A stretch of DNA of 64,000 bases from Rhizobium sp. Leaf453 (GCF_001425605.1 NZ_LMRG01000007.1:100129-164128), one strand, 5' to 3'; counted from the stretch's first letter, positions 17,283 through 27,411 are shown. Translations and numbers: made by a program. Notes: a model not told the origin generated them from the letters alone.

Positions 17283-19973
17283 TCAGGCCTTCTTGGCTTT
17301 TGCTGCCGTCTTTGGCTTGGCAGCCGCTTTCGGTTTGGCGGCGGTCTTCGGCTTCGCGGCCGCCTTCGGTTTTGCTGCCTTGGTCGCGCCCTCGGCCTTT
17401 TCTGCTTTCGGTTTCGCAGCCTTTGTTGCCTTGCCCTTGGCGGGCTTGAGCCCGGCCTTGGCGATACGCTCCGCAATCAGCACCAGCGATTCATCCAGTG
17501 TCACGGATGCCGGATCCTTGCCCTTCGGCAAGGTCGCATTGACCTTGCCCCAGTTGACATAGGGGCCGTACTTGCCGTCGCGCACGGTGATCGCGCCGCC
17601 GTCGGGATGTTCGCCGATCTCCTTCAGCGCGGCAGCAGATGCGCCGCGTCCACCCGGTCCCTTGGCCGCCTTGTCGGCAAGCACCGAGACGGCGCGGTTG
17701 AGGCCGATCGAAAACACGTCCTCGATGCTTTCGACGTTGGCATATTTCCCATCATGAAGGATGAAGGGTCCATAGCGGCCGAGGCCGGAGGATATCATCT
17801 TGCCTGTTTCCGGATGGGCACCGATATCGCGTGGCAGCGAGAGCAGCGCCAGTGCCTTCTCGTGGTCGATGCTATCCGGTGCCCAACCCTTGGGCAGGCT
17901 GGAGCGCTTGGCTTCCTTGCCGTCGCCACGCTGGACATAGGGGCCGAAGCGGCCGGATCGCAGGGTAATTTCCTCGCCGGTATGCGGATCCTTGCCGAGC
18001 GCCTGCGGTTCGTTGCTGACGCCAGCTTCACCATTTGCGGCTTCTGCGCCGAACGGGCGGGTATATTTGCATTCCGGATAGTTCGAGCAGCCGATGAAAG
18101 CGCCGTTGCGGCCGAGCTTCAGCGACAGCTTGCCCGTTCCGCAGACCTGGCACGTGCGCGGATCGCTGCCGTCCTCGCGCTTCGGGAAGACCAGCGGTGC
18201 CAGTTCTTCGTTCAGCGCATCGAGAACGTTGGTGACGCGCAGTTCCTTTGTGTCTTCGATCTGGGCGAAGAAATCCTTCCAGAAGTCGCGTAGCACGTCC
18301 TTGTAGTTCAGTTCGCCGGCGGAAATCTGGTCGAGCTTCTCCTCCAGCGATGCCGTGAAATCATACTCGACATAGCGGGTGAAGAAGCTTTCGAGGAAGG
18401 CTGTGACCAAGCGTCCCTTGGCTTCCGGGATCAGTTTACGCTTGTCGGTGACGACATATTCCCGGTCGCTCAGCGTCTTCAGCGTCGCGGCATAGGTCGA
18501 GGGTCGGCCGATGCCGAGTTCTTCCATCTTCTTGATCAGCGAGGCTTCCGAATAGCGCGGCGGCGGCTCGGTGAAGTGCTGGGTCGAGTTGATCTTCTGC
18601 TTGGCGAGATTTTCGCGTGCATTGATCTCCGGCAGGCGGCCATCCTCGTCGCCGTCGTCGCTCTGCTCGCCATCCTCCTTCTGGTCGGTATAGGCGGCGA
18701 TGAAGCCGTCGAAACGGATGACCGAACCGACAGCACGCAGGCCGGCCTTTTCGCCCTTGTTGTCGGCGGTGATCTCGGCGGTCGTGCGTTCGATCTCAGC
18801 CGACGCCATCTGGCTCGCGATGCCGCGCTTCCAGATCAGGTCGTAAAGGCGCAACTGGTCGGCGTCGAGGAAGCGCTTCACCTGGTCCGGCGTGCGGGTG
18901 AAATCGGTCGGCCGCACCGCTTCGTGGGCTTCCTGGGCATTCTTCGCCTTGGTGGAATAAAGGCGGGCCTTGTCGGGCACGTATCGTGCGCCGAACTGGT
19001 CAGCAATCGCGCTGCGGGCGGCATCGATCGCTTCGGCCGCCATCTGCACGCCGTCGGTACGCATATAAGTAATGAGACCGACGGTCTCGCCGCCGAGGTC
19101 GACACCTTCATAGAGTTTTTGCGCAACCTGCATGGTGCGCGAGGCGGAGAAGCCGAGCTTGGAGGAAGCGGCCTGCTGCAATGTCGACGTGGTGAAGGGC
19201 GGCGACGGGTTGCGCTTGACGGGCTTCGCCTCGACGCTATCGACCACGTAGCTGGCACTTTCCAGCAGAGCCTTCAACTTGCCCGCATCCTCGCCATTGG
19301 TGACGGCACGGGGCTGCAGACGCTTGCCGTCGGCCGAAACGAGCCTAGCCTCGAACTCATCGCCGCGTGGTGTTTTCAGGAGCGCGGACAGGTTCCAGTA
19401 TTCTTCCGAAACGAAACGTTCGATCTCGGCTTCACGATCACAGACGAGGCGCAGCGCAACCGACTGCACGCGGCCGGCTGAACGGGCACCCGGCAGCTTG
19501 CGCCACAGGACCGGCGAGAGATTGAAGCCGACGAGATAGTCGAGTGCGCGGCGTGCCAGATAGGCGTCGACCAGCGGCACGTCGATGTCGCGCGGATTGG
19601 CCATTGCGTCGAGCACGGCCTTCTTGGTGATGGCGTTGAAGACGACACGGCTCACCGGCTTGTCGCCGATCAGCTTCTTCTTTCTCAAGAGATCGAGCAC
19701 ATGCCAGGAAATCGCCTCTCCCTCGCGATCCGGGTCGGTTGCAAGGATGAGACCGTCGGAGGATTTCAGCGCGTCGCCGATATCCTTCATGCGCTTGGCG
19801 GAGGAGGCATCGACCTCCCAGAGCATGGCGAAGTCATCGTCTGGCAGGACCGATCCATCCTTGGCGGGCAGGTCGCGCACGTGTCCGAACGAGGCGAGAA
19901 CCTTGTAGCCTGGGCCTAGATACTTGTTGATGGTCTTCGCCTTTGCGGGCGATTCCACGACGACGACATTCAT
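17283..19973 (-). CDS. topA: DNA topoisomerase I
   Basis: An 896-residue type IA topoisomerase starting at MNVVVVESPAKAKT, the Toprim motif. DPDREGEAISWH supplies the acidic metal site and GLITYMRTDG carries the catalytic Tyr. One Cys4 zinc finger remains (CQVCG...CSNYPEC), then several Topo_C_Rpt units (GRFGPYVQRGDG, GRYGPFILHDGKY, GKYGPYVNWGK). The last 60 or so residues are almost only Lys, Ala and Pro in short repeats, a flexible DNA-binding tail. It relaxes negative supercoils. An alternative ATG lies two codons upstream. Confidence 0.97.
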   Translation of the reverse strand: MNVVVVESPAKAKTINKYLGPGYKVLASFGHVRDLPAKDGSVLPDDDFAMLWEVDASSAKRMKDIGDALKSSDGLILATDPDREGEAISWHVLDLLRKKKLIGDKPVSRVVFNAITKKAVLDAMANPRDIDVPLVDAYLARRALDYLVGFNLSPVLWRKLPGARSAGRVQSVALRLVCDREAEIERFVSEEYWNLSALLKTPRGDEFEARLVSADGKRLQPRAVTNGEDAGKLKALLESASYVVDSVEAKPVKRNPSPPFTTSTLQQAASSKLGFSASRTMQVAQKLYEGVDLGGETVGLITYMRTDGVQMAAEAIDAARSAIADQFGARYVPDKARLYSTKAKNAQEAHEAVRPTDFTRTPDQVKRFLDADQLRLYDLIWKRGIASQMASAEIERTTAEITADNKGEKAGLRAVGSVIRFDGFIAAYTDQKEDGEQSDDGDEDGRLPEINARENLAKQKINSTQHFTEPPPRYSEASLIKKMEELGIGRPSTYAATLKTLSDREYVVTDKRKLIPEAKGRLVTAFLESFFTRYVEYDFTASLEEKLDQISAGELNYKDVLRDFWKDFFAQIEDTKELRVTNVLDALNEELAPLVFPKREDGSDPRTCQVCGTGKLSLKLGRNGAFIGCSNYPECKYTRPFGAEAANGEAGVSNEPQALGKDPHTGEEITLRSGRFGPYVQRGDGKEAKRSSLPKGWAPDSIDHEKALALLSLPRDIGAHPETGKMISSGLGRYGPFILHDGKYANVESIEDVFSIGLNRAVSVLADKAAKGPGGRGASAAALKEIGEHPDGGAITVRDGKYGPYVNWGKVNATLPKGKDPASVTLDESLVLIAERIAKAGLKPAKGKATKAAKPKAEKAEGATKAAKPKAAAKPKTAAKPKAAAKPKTAAKAKKA

Positions 19974-20323
19974 GGTCATATTCTCAACGCAACCGTTCAA
20001 AGCTGTGCCAGGCCGGGGAAAGGCGGCACATTGGGAAATATCGATGCCCCGACATGAACAGGGATTCGTCTGCGGTCAAGTGCCGCGTGGAAAATAAGCC
20101 CATACAACGCAATGCAACCTAAAAGAGATTACGTTTTTATTGCAATTAAAGATAAATGCGTTATCGTTCATGAAGTGTACTCGATCTCCATCGAAACCAG
20201 GGCTTGAAACCAGTATTCGGCCCGACGGGGAGCCTGTTGACACGACCCGGGCGCCGTATTGGGTTTCGCTCGAACATGATGGCCTGCCGATGGGCGAAGT
20301 TGAATGCGCAACAGGGAAAACCG
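19974..20323. other. Non-coding gap between topA and a small divergent gene
   Basis: This 350-base stretch is flanked by divergent genes, so it must hold both promoters. A lower-GC patch (about 20095-20170) contains TTGCAA (20140-20145) followed by TATCGT at 16 bases, a possible + strand promoter. No strong hairpin or gene is evident. Confidence 0.35.
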
Positions 20324-20581
20324 ATGATTCCGAATTCGAGCGGCACCGGCAAAAAGGAAGCCCAGACCCATGAAAAGATCGCCTATATCCGGCAGATGCT
20401 CGGCGAACTTCGCGGTGTCGCCAGTAATAAGGGCGCGGACATGCTGTGCTACCTGATCGAAATGGCCGCCGTGGAAGCCAGCGACATCCTGGCCGGCAAG
20501 CGGCGTCTCTCATTCGCCAATGCTGATGGAAACCAGACCGCCGGGATGCCGATGAAGGCGTCCGGCAAGATCAAGTTCTAA
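20324..20581 (+). CDS. Conserved small rhizobial protein
   Basis: An 85-residue protein ([31 protein letters not shown]...[22 protein letters not shown]). I recognise the [12 protein letters not shown] and [10 protein letters not shown] segments from hypothetical proteins common in Rhizobiaceae. ATG 20324 has AGGGAA about seven bases upstream; longer starts are not supported. It is probably cytoplasmic and helical. Its last 72 bases overlap the end of dprA on the other strand. No function known. Confidence 0.75.
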   Translation: MIPNSSGTGKKEAQTHEKIAYIRQMLGELRGVASNKGADMLCYLIEMAAVEASDILAGKRRLSFANADGNQTAGMPMKASGKIKF

Positions 20582-21661
20582 CAGGACAAGGTAGACTGCG
20601 GACGCTGAAAGTCCGGTGTGGCGAATGATGTCGTCGATTTCGACGGGCGTCGGCCCCAGCGCATCGGTGATCCTGACGCGATCGTTCTCATCCGGCGGCG
20701 GCGTCATTGGGCCGGGATCGTGTTCACCGGGTTCTTCCGCCCGCGGTGGCGTGAACAGATCGATGCGGCTGAGAGGCGCCAGGGCTTGCAGGATATCCTG
20801 CGCTTCGGTCGTCACCGTCGCGCCGTCCTTCAAGAGGCCGTTCGTTCCATGACAGCGCGGATCGAGCGGCGATCCCGGAACGGCAAAGACAAGGCGGCCG
20901 AAGTCACCGGCATACCGGGCAGTGATCAGCGAGCCTGAGCGCGATGCGGCCTCGACGACGAGGAGGCCGAGGCTGACACCGGCAATCAGCCGGTTGCGAC
21001 GCGGAAAATCACGGGCGCGGGGTTCCCAGCCGAACGGCATTTCACTGATCGCCAATCCATTGCCGTCGGTGATTTCATCGAGCAGGCCGACATTCTCCGG
21101 CGGGTAGGGCTGATCGAGACCGCCTGCAAGTGCTGCGATCGTTCCCGTGTCGAGGCTGGCGCGGTGGGCCGCCGTATCGATCCCGCGCGCAAGGCCGGAA
21201 ATGATGGAATAGCCGGATCGGCCGACATCGCGCGCCATCATTGCGGCAAACTTGGTGCCGCTGATCGAGGCATTGCGGGAGCCGACGATGCCGAGCGAGG
21301 GCACAGTGCCGATGGCGGGATTGCCCTTGGCCGCAAGCAGTGGCGGCGCGCCATCGATCTGGCGCAGGGCTGGAGGGTAGTCGGGTTCGCCGATGCCGAC
21401 GAAGCGGGCACCCAGACGACTAGCGATTGCCAGTTCCTTCTCCGCCTCGGCGACGGAAGCGACACGGATCGCGCGGGTCGAACCACCACGCCGCGACAGT
21501 TCCGGCAGCATCTCCAGCGCCGTCTCGGCCGAACCGAAATGATTGATGAGGTCACGGAAAGTGGCCGGGCCGACATTGTCGCTGCGGATCAGCCTCAGCC
21601 AGGCAATTCTCTGTCGTTCCGTCAGCGCAATCCCGTTTCGTCCCGCGCTGCCGTTCGACAT
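20510..21661 (-). CDS. dprA: DNA-processing protein DprA
   Basis: A 383-residue protein: an N-terminal helix-hairpin-helix/SAM-like part ([22 protein letters not shown]), the Rossmann-type DNA-processing domain with [18 protein letters not shown] and PRRNRLIAG, and a C-terminal winged helix ([22 protein letters not shown]). DprA loads RecA on incoming single-stranded DNA in transformation and is widely conserved in species with no known competence. It ends 72 bases inside the convergent small gene and starts 6 bases after plsY. Confidence 0.95.
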   Translation of the reverse strand: MSNGSAGRNGIALTERQRIAWLRLIRSDNVGPATFRDLINHFGSAETALEMLPELSRRGGSTRAIRVASVAEAEKELAIASRLGARFVGIGEPDYPPALRQIDGAPPLLAAKGNPAIGTVPSLGIVGSRNASISGTKFAAMMARDVGRSGYSIISGLARGIDTAAHRASLDTGTIAALAGGLDQPYPPENVGLLDEITDGNGLAISEMPFGWEPRARDFPRRNRLIAGVSLGLLVVEAASRSGSLITARYAGDFGRLVFAVPGSPLDPRCHGTNGLLKDGATVTTEAQDILQALAPLSRIDLFTPPRAEEPGEHDPGPMTPPPDENDRVRITDALGPTPVEIDDIIRHTGLSASAVYLVLLELDLAGRLHRHPGGLVSISIGE

Positions 21662-21667
21662 TCGGTC

Positions 21668-22279
21668 TTATCCCTTTTCCCCGATCCGGCCCTCGGTTCC
21701 GGCCATAAGCCGCTGGATGTTCGCCTTGTGCTTGATCCAGGTGATGATGCTCATCACCACGAACAGAATGCCGATTTTCCCATAGCCCGTTGCCAACAGT
21801 ACAACCGGAACGACGACGGTTGCAACCAGCGCCGAGAGCGAGGAATAACGGGTGAGCTTGGCGATGCTGAGCCAGACGGCAGCAAAGACGAGGACGATCA
21901 ACGGCGCAAGTCCAAGCAGGACGCCAATATAGGTGGCAATGCCCTTGCCACCCTTGAAGCCCAGCCATACGGGAAAGAGATGGCCCAGAAACGCCGCGAA
22001 CCCGGCTGCGATGCCGGCCTCGATCCCCCAACGTGATGCAATCGCGGCGGCAGCCGTACCCTTAAGGGCGTCGAGCAGCAGGGTGGCAGCGGCCAGTTTC
22101 TTGTTGCCGGTGCGCAGAACGTTGGTCGCGCCGATATTGCCGGAGCCGATCTTGCGCACATCACCCAGCCCCGCCATGCGGGTGAGGATGAGGCCGAAGG
22201 GGATCGTGCCGAGCAGATAGCCGAAGATTGCTGCGATGGCCGTCGATACGGCATCGAGCTGCCAGGAAAATATGTCCAC
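21668..22279 (-). CDS. plsY: Glycerol-3-phosphate acyltransferase PlsY
   Basis: A 203-residue five-helix membrane enzyme. The family motifs are present: [11 protein letters not shown], the helix with [18 protein letters not shown], and the cytoplasmic KHKANIQRL. It transfers acyl from acyl-phosphate to glycerol-3-phosphate, the first step of phospholipid synthesis. A GTG start at 22279 is chosen because a strong ribosome site (GGGAGGGGA) lies just before it; the ATG five codons upstream (22294) has none. It lies 27 bases after pyrC. Confidence 0.93.
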   Translation of the reverse strand: MDIFSWQLDAVSTAIAAIFGYLLGTIPFGLILTRMAGLGDVRKIGSGNIGATNVLRTGNKKLAAATLLLDALKGTAAAAIASRWGIEAGIAAGFAAFLGHLFPVWLGFKGGKGIATYIGVLLGLAPLIVLVFAAVWLSIAKLTRYSSLSALVATVVVPVVLLATGYGKIGILFVVMSIITWIKHKANIQRLMAGTEGRIGEKG

Positions 22280-22306
22280 CGGTTCCCCTCCCATGGTCCG
22301 TATCGC

Positions 22307-23590
22307 TTAGATGGAATGGACCAGTTTTCCCGCAACATAGGTTTGAACCGCCCGGCCGGTAAAGCGGGCATTTTCGAACGGCGTGTTTTTCGATCGCGAG
22401 ATGATGGCGTCCTTGCCGAACAGCCAGGGCTCTTCGAGATCGATCAATGTAATGTCGGCCTTGGCGCCGGGCTTCAGCGTGCCGGCGTCGAGGCCGAAGA
22501 TCTGTGCTGGGCGGGTCGACAGCGCATCAATCAGGCGCATCAGCGGCACGCCGCCGCTGTGGTAGAGCCGAAGGGCGGCTGGCAGAAGCGTTTCCAGACC
22601 GATCGCGCCATCGGCGGCATCGGCGAAGGGCAGGCGCTTGGTATCGACATCCTGTGGATCGTGCGAGGAGACGATGATATCGATCGTGCCATTTGCCAGT
22701 GCTTCCACCATCGCCACCCGATCGTCCTCGCCACGCAGCGGCGGCGAGAGTTTGAAGAAGGTGCGGTATTCGCCAATATCGTTCTCGTTCAAGGTCAAAT
22801 GGTTGATCGAGATGCCGCAGGTGACATTGGCGCCGCGCTTGCGGGCCGTGGCGATGGCTTCCGCCGATTCCGGTAGCGAGATTTTCGCAGCGTGATAGGC
22901 GGCCTTCGTCAGACCGGCGATGCGCAGGTCGCGCTCCAGCGGTATGATTTCGGCTTCGCGCGGCACGCCCGAAAGGCCGAGCCAGCTTGCCAGCAGACCC
23001 TCGTTCATGACGCCGCCGGCGCCCAAATACTTGTCGCGCGTTTCGAGCGAGATCACCGCCCCGAATTCCCGCGCATAGGTCATGGCGCGGCGCAGCACCA
23101 GCGTGTCATGGACAGGCTGGCGGCCATTGGTGAAGCAGACAGCGCCCGCTTCTCGCAACAGGCCCAACTCGGTCATTTCCTCGCCGTCGAGATGCTTGGT
23201 CAGTGCGGCAGCCGGATAGACGTTGACGAGCGCCTTGTCGCGGGCGGTCTTCTGGACGAATTCCACCAGCGCGATATCGTCGATCACCGGATCTGTGTCC
23301 GGCATGGTGATGATCGAGGTGACGCCGCCGGCAGCCGCCGCGCGCGAGGCGGATTCGATCGTTTCGCGATATTCGCCGCCGGGTTCGCCGACGAAAACGC
23401 GCGCATCGACAAGACCGGGCACGGCGACAAGGCCGTTGCAATCGCGGATTTCGGCACCGGCTGGCGCGCCATGTGCGTCCTTGCCGACAGCCGTGATGAC
23501 GCCGTTTTCGATGACGATATTGCCGGTTTCATCGATGTTACGCGAAGGGTCGATGACGCGCAGGTTTTTCAGGACGAGGGAATTGGTCAT
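22307..23590 (-). CDS. pyrC: Dihydroorotase-like protein without metal ligands (pseudo-dihydroorotase)
   Basis: A 427-residue amidohydrolase-fold protein of the long dihydroorotase type. The active site is degraded: the HxH after beta strand 1 reads R64-V-F66 ([14 protein letters not shown]), the usual TDHAPH reads SSHDPQ (308-313), and the segment that normally carries a metal His reads KISLPES. It is therefore probably not catalytic. In Pseudomonas such an inactive PyrC' is needed to assemble aspartate carbamoyltransferase, and here the gene overlaps pyrB by four bases (ATGA). Databases would probably label it dihydroorotase; a genuine enzyme should be encoded elsewhere. Confidence 0.9.
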   Translation of the reverse strand: MTNSLVLKNLRVIDPSRNIDETGNIVIENGVITAVGKDAHGAPAGAEIRDCNGLVAVPGLVDARVFVGEPGGEYRETIESASRAAAAGGVTSIITMPDTDPVIDDIALVEFVQKTARDKALVNVYPAAALTKHLDGEEMTELGLLREAGAVCFTNGRQPVHDTLVLRRAMTYAREFGAVISLETRDKYLGAGGVMNEGLLASWLGLSGVPREAEIIPLERDLRIAGLTKAAYHAAKISLPESAEAIATARKRGANVTCGISINHLTLNENDIGEYRTFFKLSPPLRGEDDRVAMVEALANGTIDIIVSSHDPQDVDTKRLPFADAADGAIGLETLLPAALRLYHSGGVPLMRLIDALSTRPAQIFGLDAGTLKPGAKADITLIDLEEPWLFGKDAIISRSKNTPFENARFTGRAVQTYVAGKLVHSI

Positions 23591-24528
23591 GCGCGCGGCC
23601 CCTGGTTCTGCGAAAGAAGAAGTGTTTCCATCACCGCCATGCGCACGGCGACCCCCATTTCAACCTGTTGCTCGATGACGCTCTGCGGGCCATCGGCAAT
23701 GTCGGATGCGATCTCGACGCCACGGTTCATCGGGCCGGGATGCATGACAAGCGCATCCTCCTTGGCCGCCTTCAGCTTTTCCGCGTCAAGGCCGTAGTAG
23801 CGGAAATATTCGCGCACCGAAGGCACGAAGGAGCCGGCCATGCGCTCACGCTGCAGGCGCAGCATCATCACGACATCGGCATCCTTCAGGCCTTCCTCCA
23901 TTGAGTGATAGACCTCGGCGCCCATATCGGCGATTCCCGACGGCAGCAGTGTGGCGGGCGCGACGACGCGCACGCGGGCACCCATCTGGTTGAGAAGCAG
24001 GATGTTCGAGCGGGCGACGCGCGAATGCAGCACGTCACCGCAGATGGCGACGATGATGCGCGACAGCTTGCCTTTGGCGCGGCGAATGGTCAGCGCGTCG
24101 AGCAGGGCCTGCGTCGGATGTTCATGTTGGCCGTCGCCGGCATTGACGACAGAGCAAGAGACTTTCTGCGCGAGTAGGGCGGCGGCCCCGGCGGAAGAGT
24201 GGCGAACGACCAGCACGTCGGGGTGCATCGCGTTCAGCGTCATCGCGGTATCGATCAGCGTCTCGCCCTTCTTCACCGAAGAATTGCTCACCGACATGTT
24301 CATGACGTCGGCACCGAGCCGCTTGCCGGCCAGTTCGAAGGAGGACTGCGTGCGGGTCGAGGCTTCGAAGAACAGGTTGATCTGCGTCAGGCCGCGCAGC
24401 GTCGATGTCTTCTTTTCTCTCTGCCGGGAAATCTTGACGGCTTCGTCTGCCCGGTCGAGCAGCAGCGTGATGTCCTGTTCCGTCAGGCCCTTGATGCCCA
24501 GCAGGTGGCGATGCGGAAAGAAATCCAT
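23587..24528 (-). CDS. pyrB: Aspartate carbamoyltransferase catalytic chain
   Basis: A 313-residue transcarbamoylase with the carbamoyl-phosphate motif [13 protein letters not shown], the HPTQALLDA loop and HPGPMNRG. It condenses carbamoyl phosphate and aspartate in pyrimidine synthesis. ATG 24528 is preferred over 24543 because GAGG precedes it at nine bases and [15 protein letters not shown] matches the family N-terminus. It is translationally coupled to the pseudo-dihydroorotase gene. No pyrI-like regulatory gene is nearby, which fits a PyrB-PyrC' dodecamer. Confidence 0.97.
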   Translation of the reverse strand: MDFFPHRHLLGIKGLTEQDITLLLDRADEAVKISRQREKKTSTLRGLTQINLFFEASTRTQSSFELAGKRLGADVMNMSVSNSSVKKGETLIDTAMTLNAMHPDVLVVRHSSAGAAALLAQKVSCSVVNAGDGQHEHPTQALLDALTIRRAKGKLSRIIVAICGDVLHSRVARSNILLLNQMGARVRVVAPATLLPSGIADMGAEVYHSMEEGLKDADVVMMLRLQRERMAGSFVPSVREYFRYYGLDAEKLKAAKEDALVMHPGPMNRGVEIASDIADGPQSVIEQQVEMGVAVRMAVMETLLLSQNQGPRA

Positions 24529-24562
24529 GGAGAGCCGCCTCATTTTTTAGAAGTTGGGTGGG

Positions 24563-24591
24563 TCTATAATGACTGTGCGGTAAACCGGCAA
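24563..24591 (-). promoter_or_regulatory. Promoter of pyrB
   Basis: Read on the minus strand, TTGCCG (24591-24586) and TATAGA (24568-24563) are separated by exactly 17 bases, and the -10 lies 35 bases before the pyrB start. A hairpin GGGGGTGCA/TGCATCCCC (24598-24622, 7-base loop) abuts the -35 on the upstream side and could be an operator. Confidence 0.55.
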
Positions 24592-24683
24592 GGCTGAGGG
24601 GGTGCAAACCGGGTGCATCCCCACGCTTTTCTGGCCTTATCGCAGCATCCTCAAAATTGTTGCGGCAAGCGGCGTTTATCCCA

Positions 24684-24710
24684 TCCCGATGCTGTTCCTA
24701 AGCATCGGGA
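24684..24710 (+). promoter_or_regulatory. Perfect inverted repeat before the aidB-like gene
   Basis: TCCCGATGCT (24684-24693) and AGCATCGGGA (24701-24710) are a perfect 10-base inverted repeat with a 7-base spacer, ending 19 bases before the ATG. No T run follows, and the flanking genes diverge, so a terminator makes little sense. An operator or a structured 5' leader is more likely. Confidence 0.45.
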
Positions 24711-24729
24711 CTTAAGCTAGAAACGCGAC

Positions 24730-26379
24730 ATGACTCTGAACCGAAATGAACAGAAACTCGCCGATCTGAACCAGCCCAAGCCCTGGTCGGGGATCAATGC
24801 ATTCCGCTCCGATCCGTTGTTGGTCGATGTCGCTGCGTCGATGCCGCGGCCGCTGCGCGACGATTTCGAATCGATCGGCCGCTACGTGACCTCGCCGGAA
24901 GCCCAGGATCTGGCGCGGATGGCGAACGAAGGCGTGCCGAAGCTGCGCACCCACGGCCCGCGTGGCGAGCGTCTCGATGTCGTCGATTTCCATCCGGCCT
25001 GGCACGCGCTGATGCGCCGTTCGATGACCTCGGGCCTGCATGCCTCCGCCTGGGAAAACATTGCCGACGAGCGCGGCCGGTCGCACAAGGCGCGTGCCCT
25101 GCGTTTCTACCTGACGGCACAGCTTGAAGCCGGTCATCTCTGCCCGTTGACGATGACCAGCGCTTCTGTCGCTGCGATCTCGGCGTCTGCGGCGGTACAG
25201 AAGGAATGGGCGCCGAAGATCCTGTCGCGCAAATACGATTCGTCGAACAAGCCCTGGATGCAGAAATCCGCCGTGACCATCGGCATGGGCATGACGGAAA
25301 AGCAGGGCGGGACGGATGTGCGCGCCAATACCTCGATCGCCGAGCGGGTGGGCGAGGGAATATACCGCCTGACCGGCCACAAATGGTTCCTGTCGGCGCC
25401 GATGAGCGACGCTTTCGTGATGCTGGCGCAGACGCGCGACGGTCTCGGCTGCTTTCTGGTGCCGAGGTTGCTTGAAGACGGTTCGGCCAATGGGCTCAGG
25501 TTCCAGCGGTTGAAGGATAAGATCGGCAATCGTTCCAATGCCTCCTCGGAAGTCGAATTTTCCGAGACCTTCGGCTTCCTGTTGGGAACGCCGGATGCCG
25601 GCATCCGTACCATTCTCGACATGGTGACGCTGACTCGGCTCGATTGCGCTCTGGCATCCGCCGGCATGATGCGCGCCTCGCTGGCCGAGGCCGTCCATCA
25701 TGTGCGCGGCCGCAAGGTGTCCGGCAAGCCGCTGGTCGCCCAGCCGATGATGACACGCGTGCTCGCCGATATGGCGCTCGACGTGGCGGCCGCAAGCGCC
25801 TTGTCTTTCCGTCTCGCCGAAGCCTTCGATAAGGCGCGCGACAGCGCCGAAGACGCCGCCTATGCCCGCATCATGACCCCGGTCGCCAAATACTGGGCCT
25901 GCAAGATCGCGCCCGCGCTGATCTATGAGGCGATGGAATGCATCGGCGGCAGCGGCTATGTCGAGGAGCGCCCGATCGCGCGTCACTACAGGGAGGCCCC
26001 GGTCAATGCGATCTGGGAAGGCTCCGGTAATGTCATGGCTCTCGATGTCCTGCGTGTGCTGACACGCGGCAAGGATCTGTTCGAACTGCTGTTCCAGGTG
26101 ATCAGCCGCGATCTCGGGCCGGCCGGCAAGAAGACCGTCGATGTCCTGCGTGCCGCCATGTCGCTCTGCGAGCGCGACGAGGGTGCGGCCCGCATGCTGG
26201 TCGAACAACTGGCGCTGGCCGCCTCCGCCGCCGAACTCTATCGTCTTGGGGCAGGGCGGGTGGCCGATGCCTTCCTCGAATCCCGGCTTGCTGCCGGCTG
26301 GCGTTCGACCTACGGCATGCTCGATTCGCGCTTCGATTCCGCTTACATCGTCGACCTGCTTTACCCGGCAGCGATATAG
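24730..26379 (+). CDS. aidB: AidB-like acyl-CoA dehydrogenase family flavoprotein
   Basis: A 549-residue protein of the acyl-CoA dehydrogenase fold with the long N-terminal domain of AidB. FAD-binding segments include MTEKQGGTDVRANT and HKWFLSAPMSDAF; the family tail ECIGGSGYVEE...YREAPVNAIWEGSGNVMALDVLR is intact, including the Arg/Glu region of the active site. E. coli AidB is part of the adaptive response to alkylation and binds DNA, with weak dehydrogenase activity. Its 3' end overlaps the convergent AEC gene by 19 bases. A role in DNA protection is by family only. Confidence 0.88.
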   Translation: MTLNRNEQKLADLNQPKPWSGINAFRSDPLLVDVAASMPRPLRDDFESIGRYVTSPEAQDLARMANEGVPKLRTHGPRGERLDVVDFHPAWHALMRRSMTSGLHASAWENIADERGRSHKARALRFYLTAQLEAGHLCPLTMTSASVAAISASAAVQKEWAPKILSRKYDSSNKPWMQKSAVTIGMGMTEKQGGTDVRANTSIAERVGEGIYRLTGHKWFLSAPMSDAFVMLAQTRDGLGCFLVPRLLEDGSANGLRFQRLKDKIGNRSNASSEVEFSETFGFLLGTPDAGIRTILDMVTLTRLDCALASAGMMRASLAEAVHHVRGRKVSGKPLVAQPMMTRVLADMALDVAAASALSFRLAEAFDKARDSAEDAAYARIMTPVAKYWACKIAPALIYEAMECIGGSGYVEERPIARHYREAPVNAIWEGSGNVMALDVLRVLTRGKDLFELLFQVISRDLGPAGKKTVDVLRAAMSLCERDEGAARMLVEQLALAASAAELYRLGAGRVADAFLESRLAAGWRSTYGMLDSRFDSAYIVDLLYPAAI

Positions 26380-27296
26380 CCGGTGACGGTCAGCACTAGC
26401 GGGATGGTGAAGAACGAGACCACCGTCTGAACGGTAGCAACGGCCGCATAGAGCGGCGCATCGCCACCCATCTGCTTGGCAAGGATATAGCCGTTCATCG
26501 CGGTCGGTACGCTGGCGCCGAGCGCGATCACCAGCAGCGCATCACCGCGAATGCCGAGCAGCCAGCTGGCGCCGACCATGAAGACCGGCATGATGATCAG
26601 CTTCAGGAAGACGGCGAGCAGGGCGACGCGGCTCGGTCTCAGCGCGTCGGCTACCTTGAGACCGGCACCTACCATCACCAGACCGAGGCTGAGCGATGCC
26701 TGCGCCAGCATTTCGACCGCCGTCAGCACTGGCTCATAGACCGTCAGGCCGGCAAGATTAATCAGAATACCCAGCGCCGAGGCAACGATCATCGGATTGG
26801 TGGCGATCTTGATAATGAAGAAGCGCAGGCCCCGGCCGCTGCCGGTGAAGGCAATCAGCACGCCGATATTGTAGAGATTGATCGGAATGATCAGCAGCGT
26901 CATCACGAGCGCTGTCAGGCTGAGGCCGAGCGGACCGTAGAGTTTTTGCGCGATGGCCAGTGCCATGAAGCCGTTCCAGCGCGTCGAGGTCTGGAAGATC
27001 GAGGTGAACGCGGGGGAGGAGACATGGCGCTGGCGGAGAAACGGCCAGGTTAGCAGCAGCGCCGCCGACATCAGAGAGATGCTGCCGATCGTGGCAATGG
27101 CGGTAGTGTCCGCCTTCATCCCCGCGAAATCCGCCGTCGCCAGCGTCGAAAACAGCAGCGCAGGGAAGAGGATGTAGTAGCCAAGCTGCTCCAGTCCGTC
27201 CCACAGCGTGATGTTGATCAACGGTGATCGCCTCAACCAGACGCCCAGCGAGACGAGCAGGAAGACCGGCAGGATGCTTTCGAAGATGATCATCAT
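26361..27296 (-). CDS. AEC family transporter (auxin efflux carrier type)
   Basis: A 311-residue integral membrane protein with about ten helices in two five-helix halves. Family features are the N-terminal ESILPVFLLVSLGVWLRR and the central unwound region with ASALGILINLAGL. AEC proteins export or take up organic anions such as malonate or auxin-like acids. Two ATGs open the gene (27296 and 27293). It is convergent with the aidB-like gene; substrate unknown. Confidence 0.87.
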   Translation of the reverse strand: MMIIFESILPVFLLVSLGVWLRRSPLINITLWDGLEQLGYYILFPALLFSTLATADFAGMKADTTAIATIGSISLMSAALLLTWPFLRQRHVSSPAFTSIFQTSTRWNGFMALAIAQKLYGPLGLSLTALVMTLLIIPINLYNIGVLIAFTGSGRGLRFFIIKIATNPMIVASALGILINLAGLTVYEPVLTAVEMLAQASLSLGLVMVGAGLKVADALRPSRVALLAVFLKLIIMPVFMVGASWLLGIRGDALLVIALGASVPTAMNGYILAKQMGGDAPLYAAVATVQTVVSFFTIPLVLTVTGYIAAG

Positions 27297-27370
27297 GGGG
27301 GAGAGGCCTGAAGGAAATCGGCTTCACCGATAGACCCTTGTCCACAGGCGGGCAACCGCACGTCCGGATA

Positions 27371-27411
27371 TTAACCTTAACAAATGGTTTACGTTGCGCC
27401 GACAAGGTTAA
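27371..27411. promoter_or_regulatory. Inverted repeat TTAACCTT / AAGGTTAA
   Basis: TTAACCTT (27371-27378) and AAGGTTAA (27404-27411) face each other across 25 bases in the divergent gap between the AEC gene and a small membrane protein gene. TTAACC is the core of the CtrA half-site, but the canonical TTAA-N7-TTAA is not formed, so this is only a possible regulator site. Confidence 0.3.

Noticed and set aside
24712..26208. 498-codon open frame antisense to the aidB-like gene
   Set aside because: The + strand has the full acyl-CoA dehydrogenase fold; the other reading has no recognisable motif.
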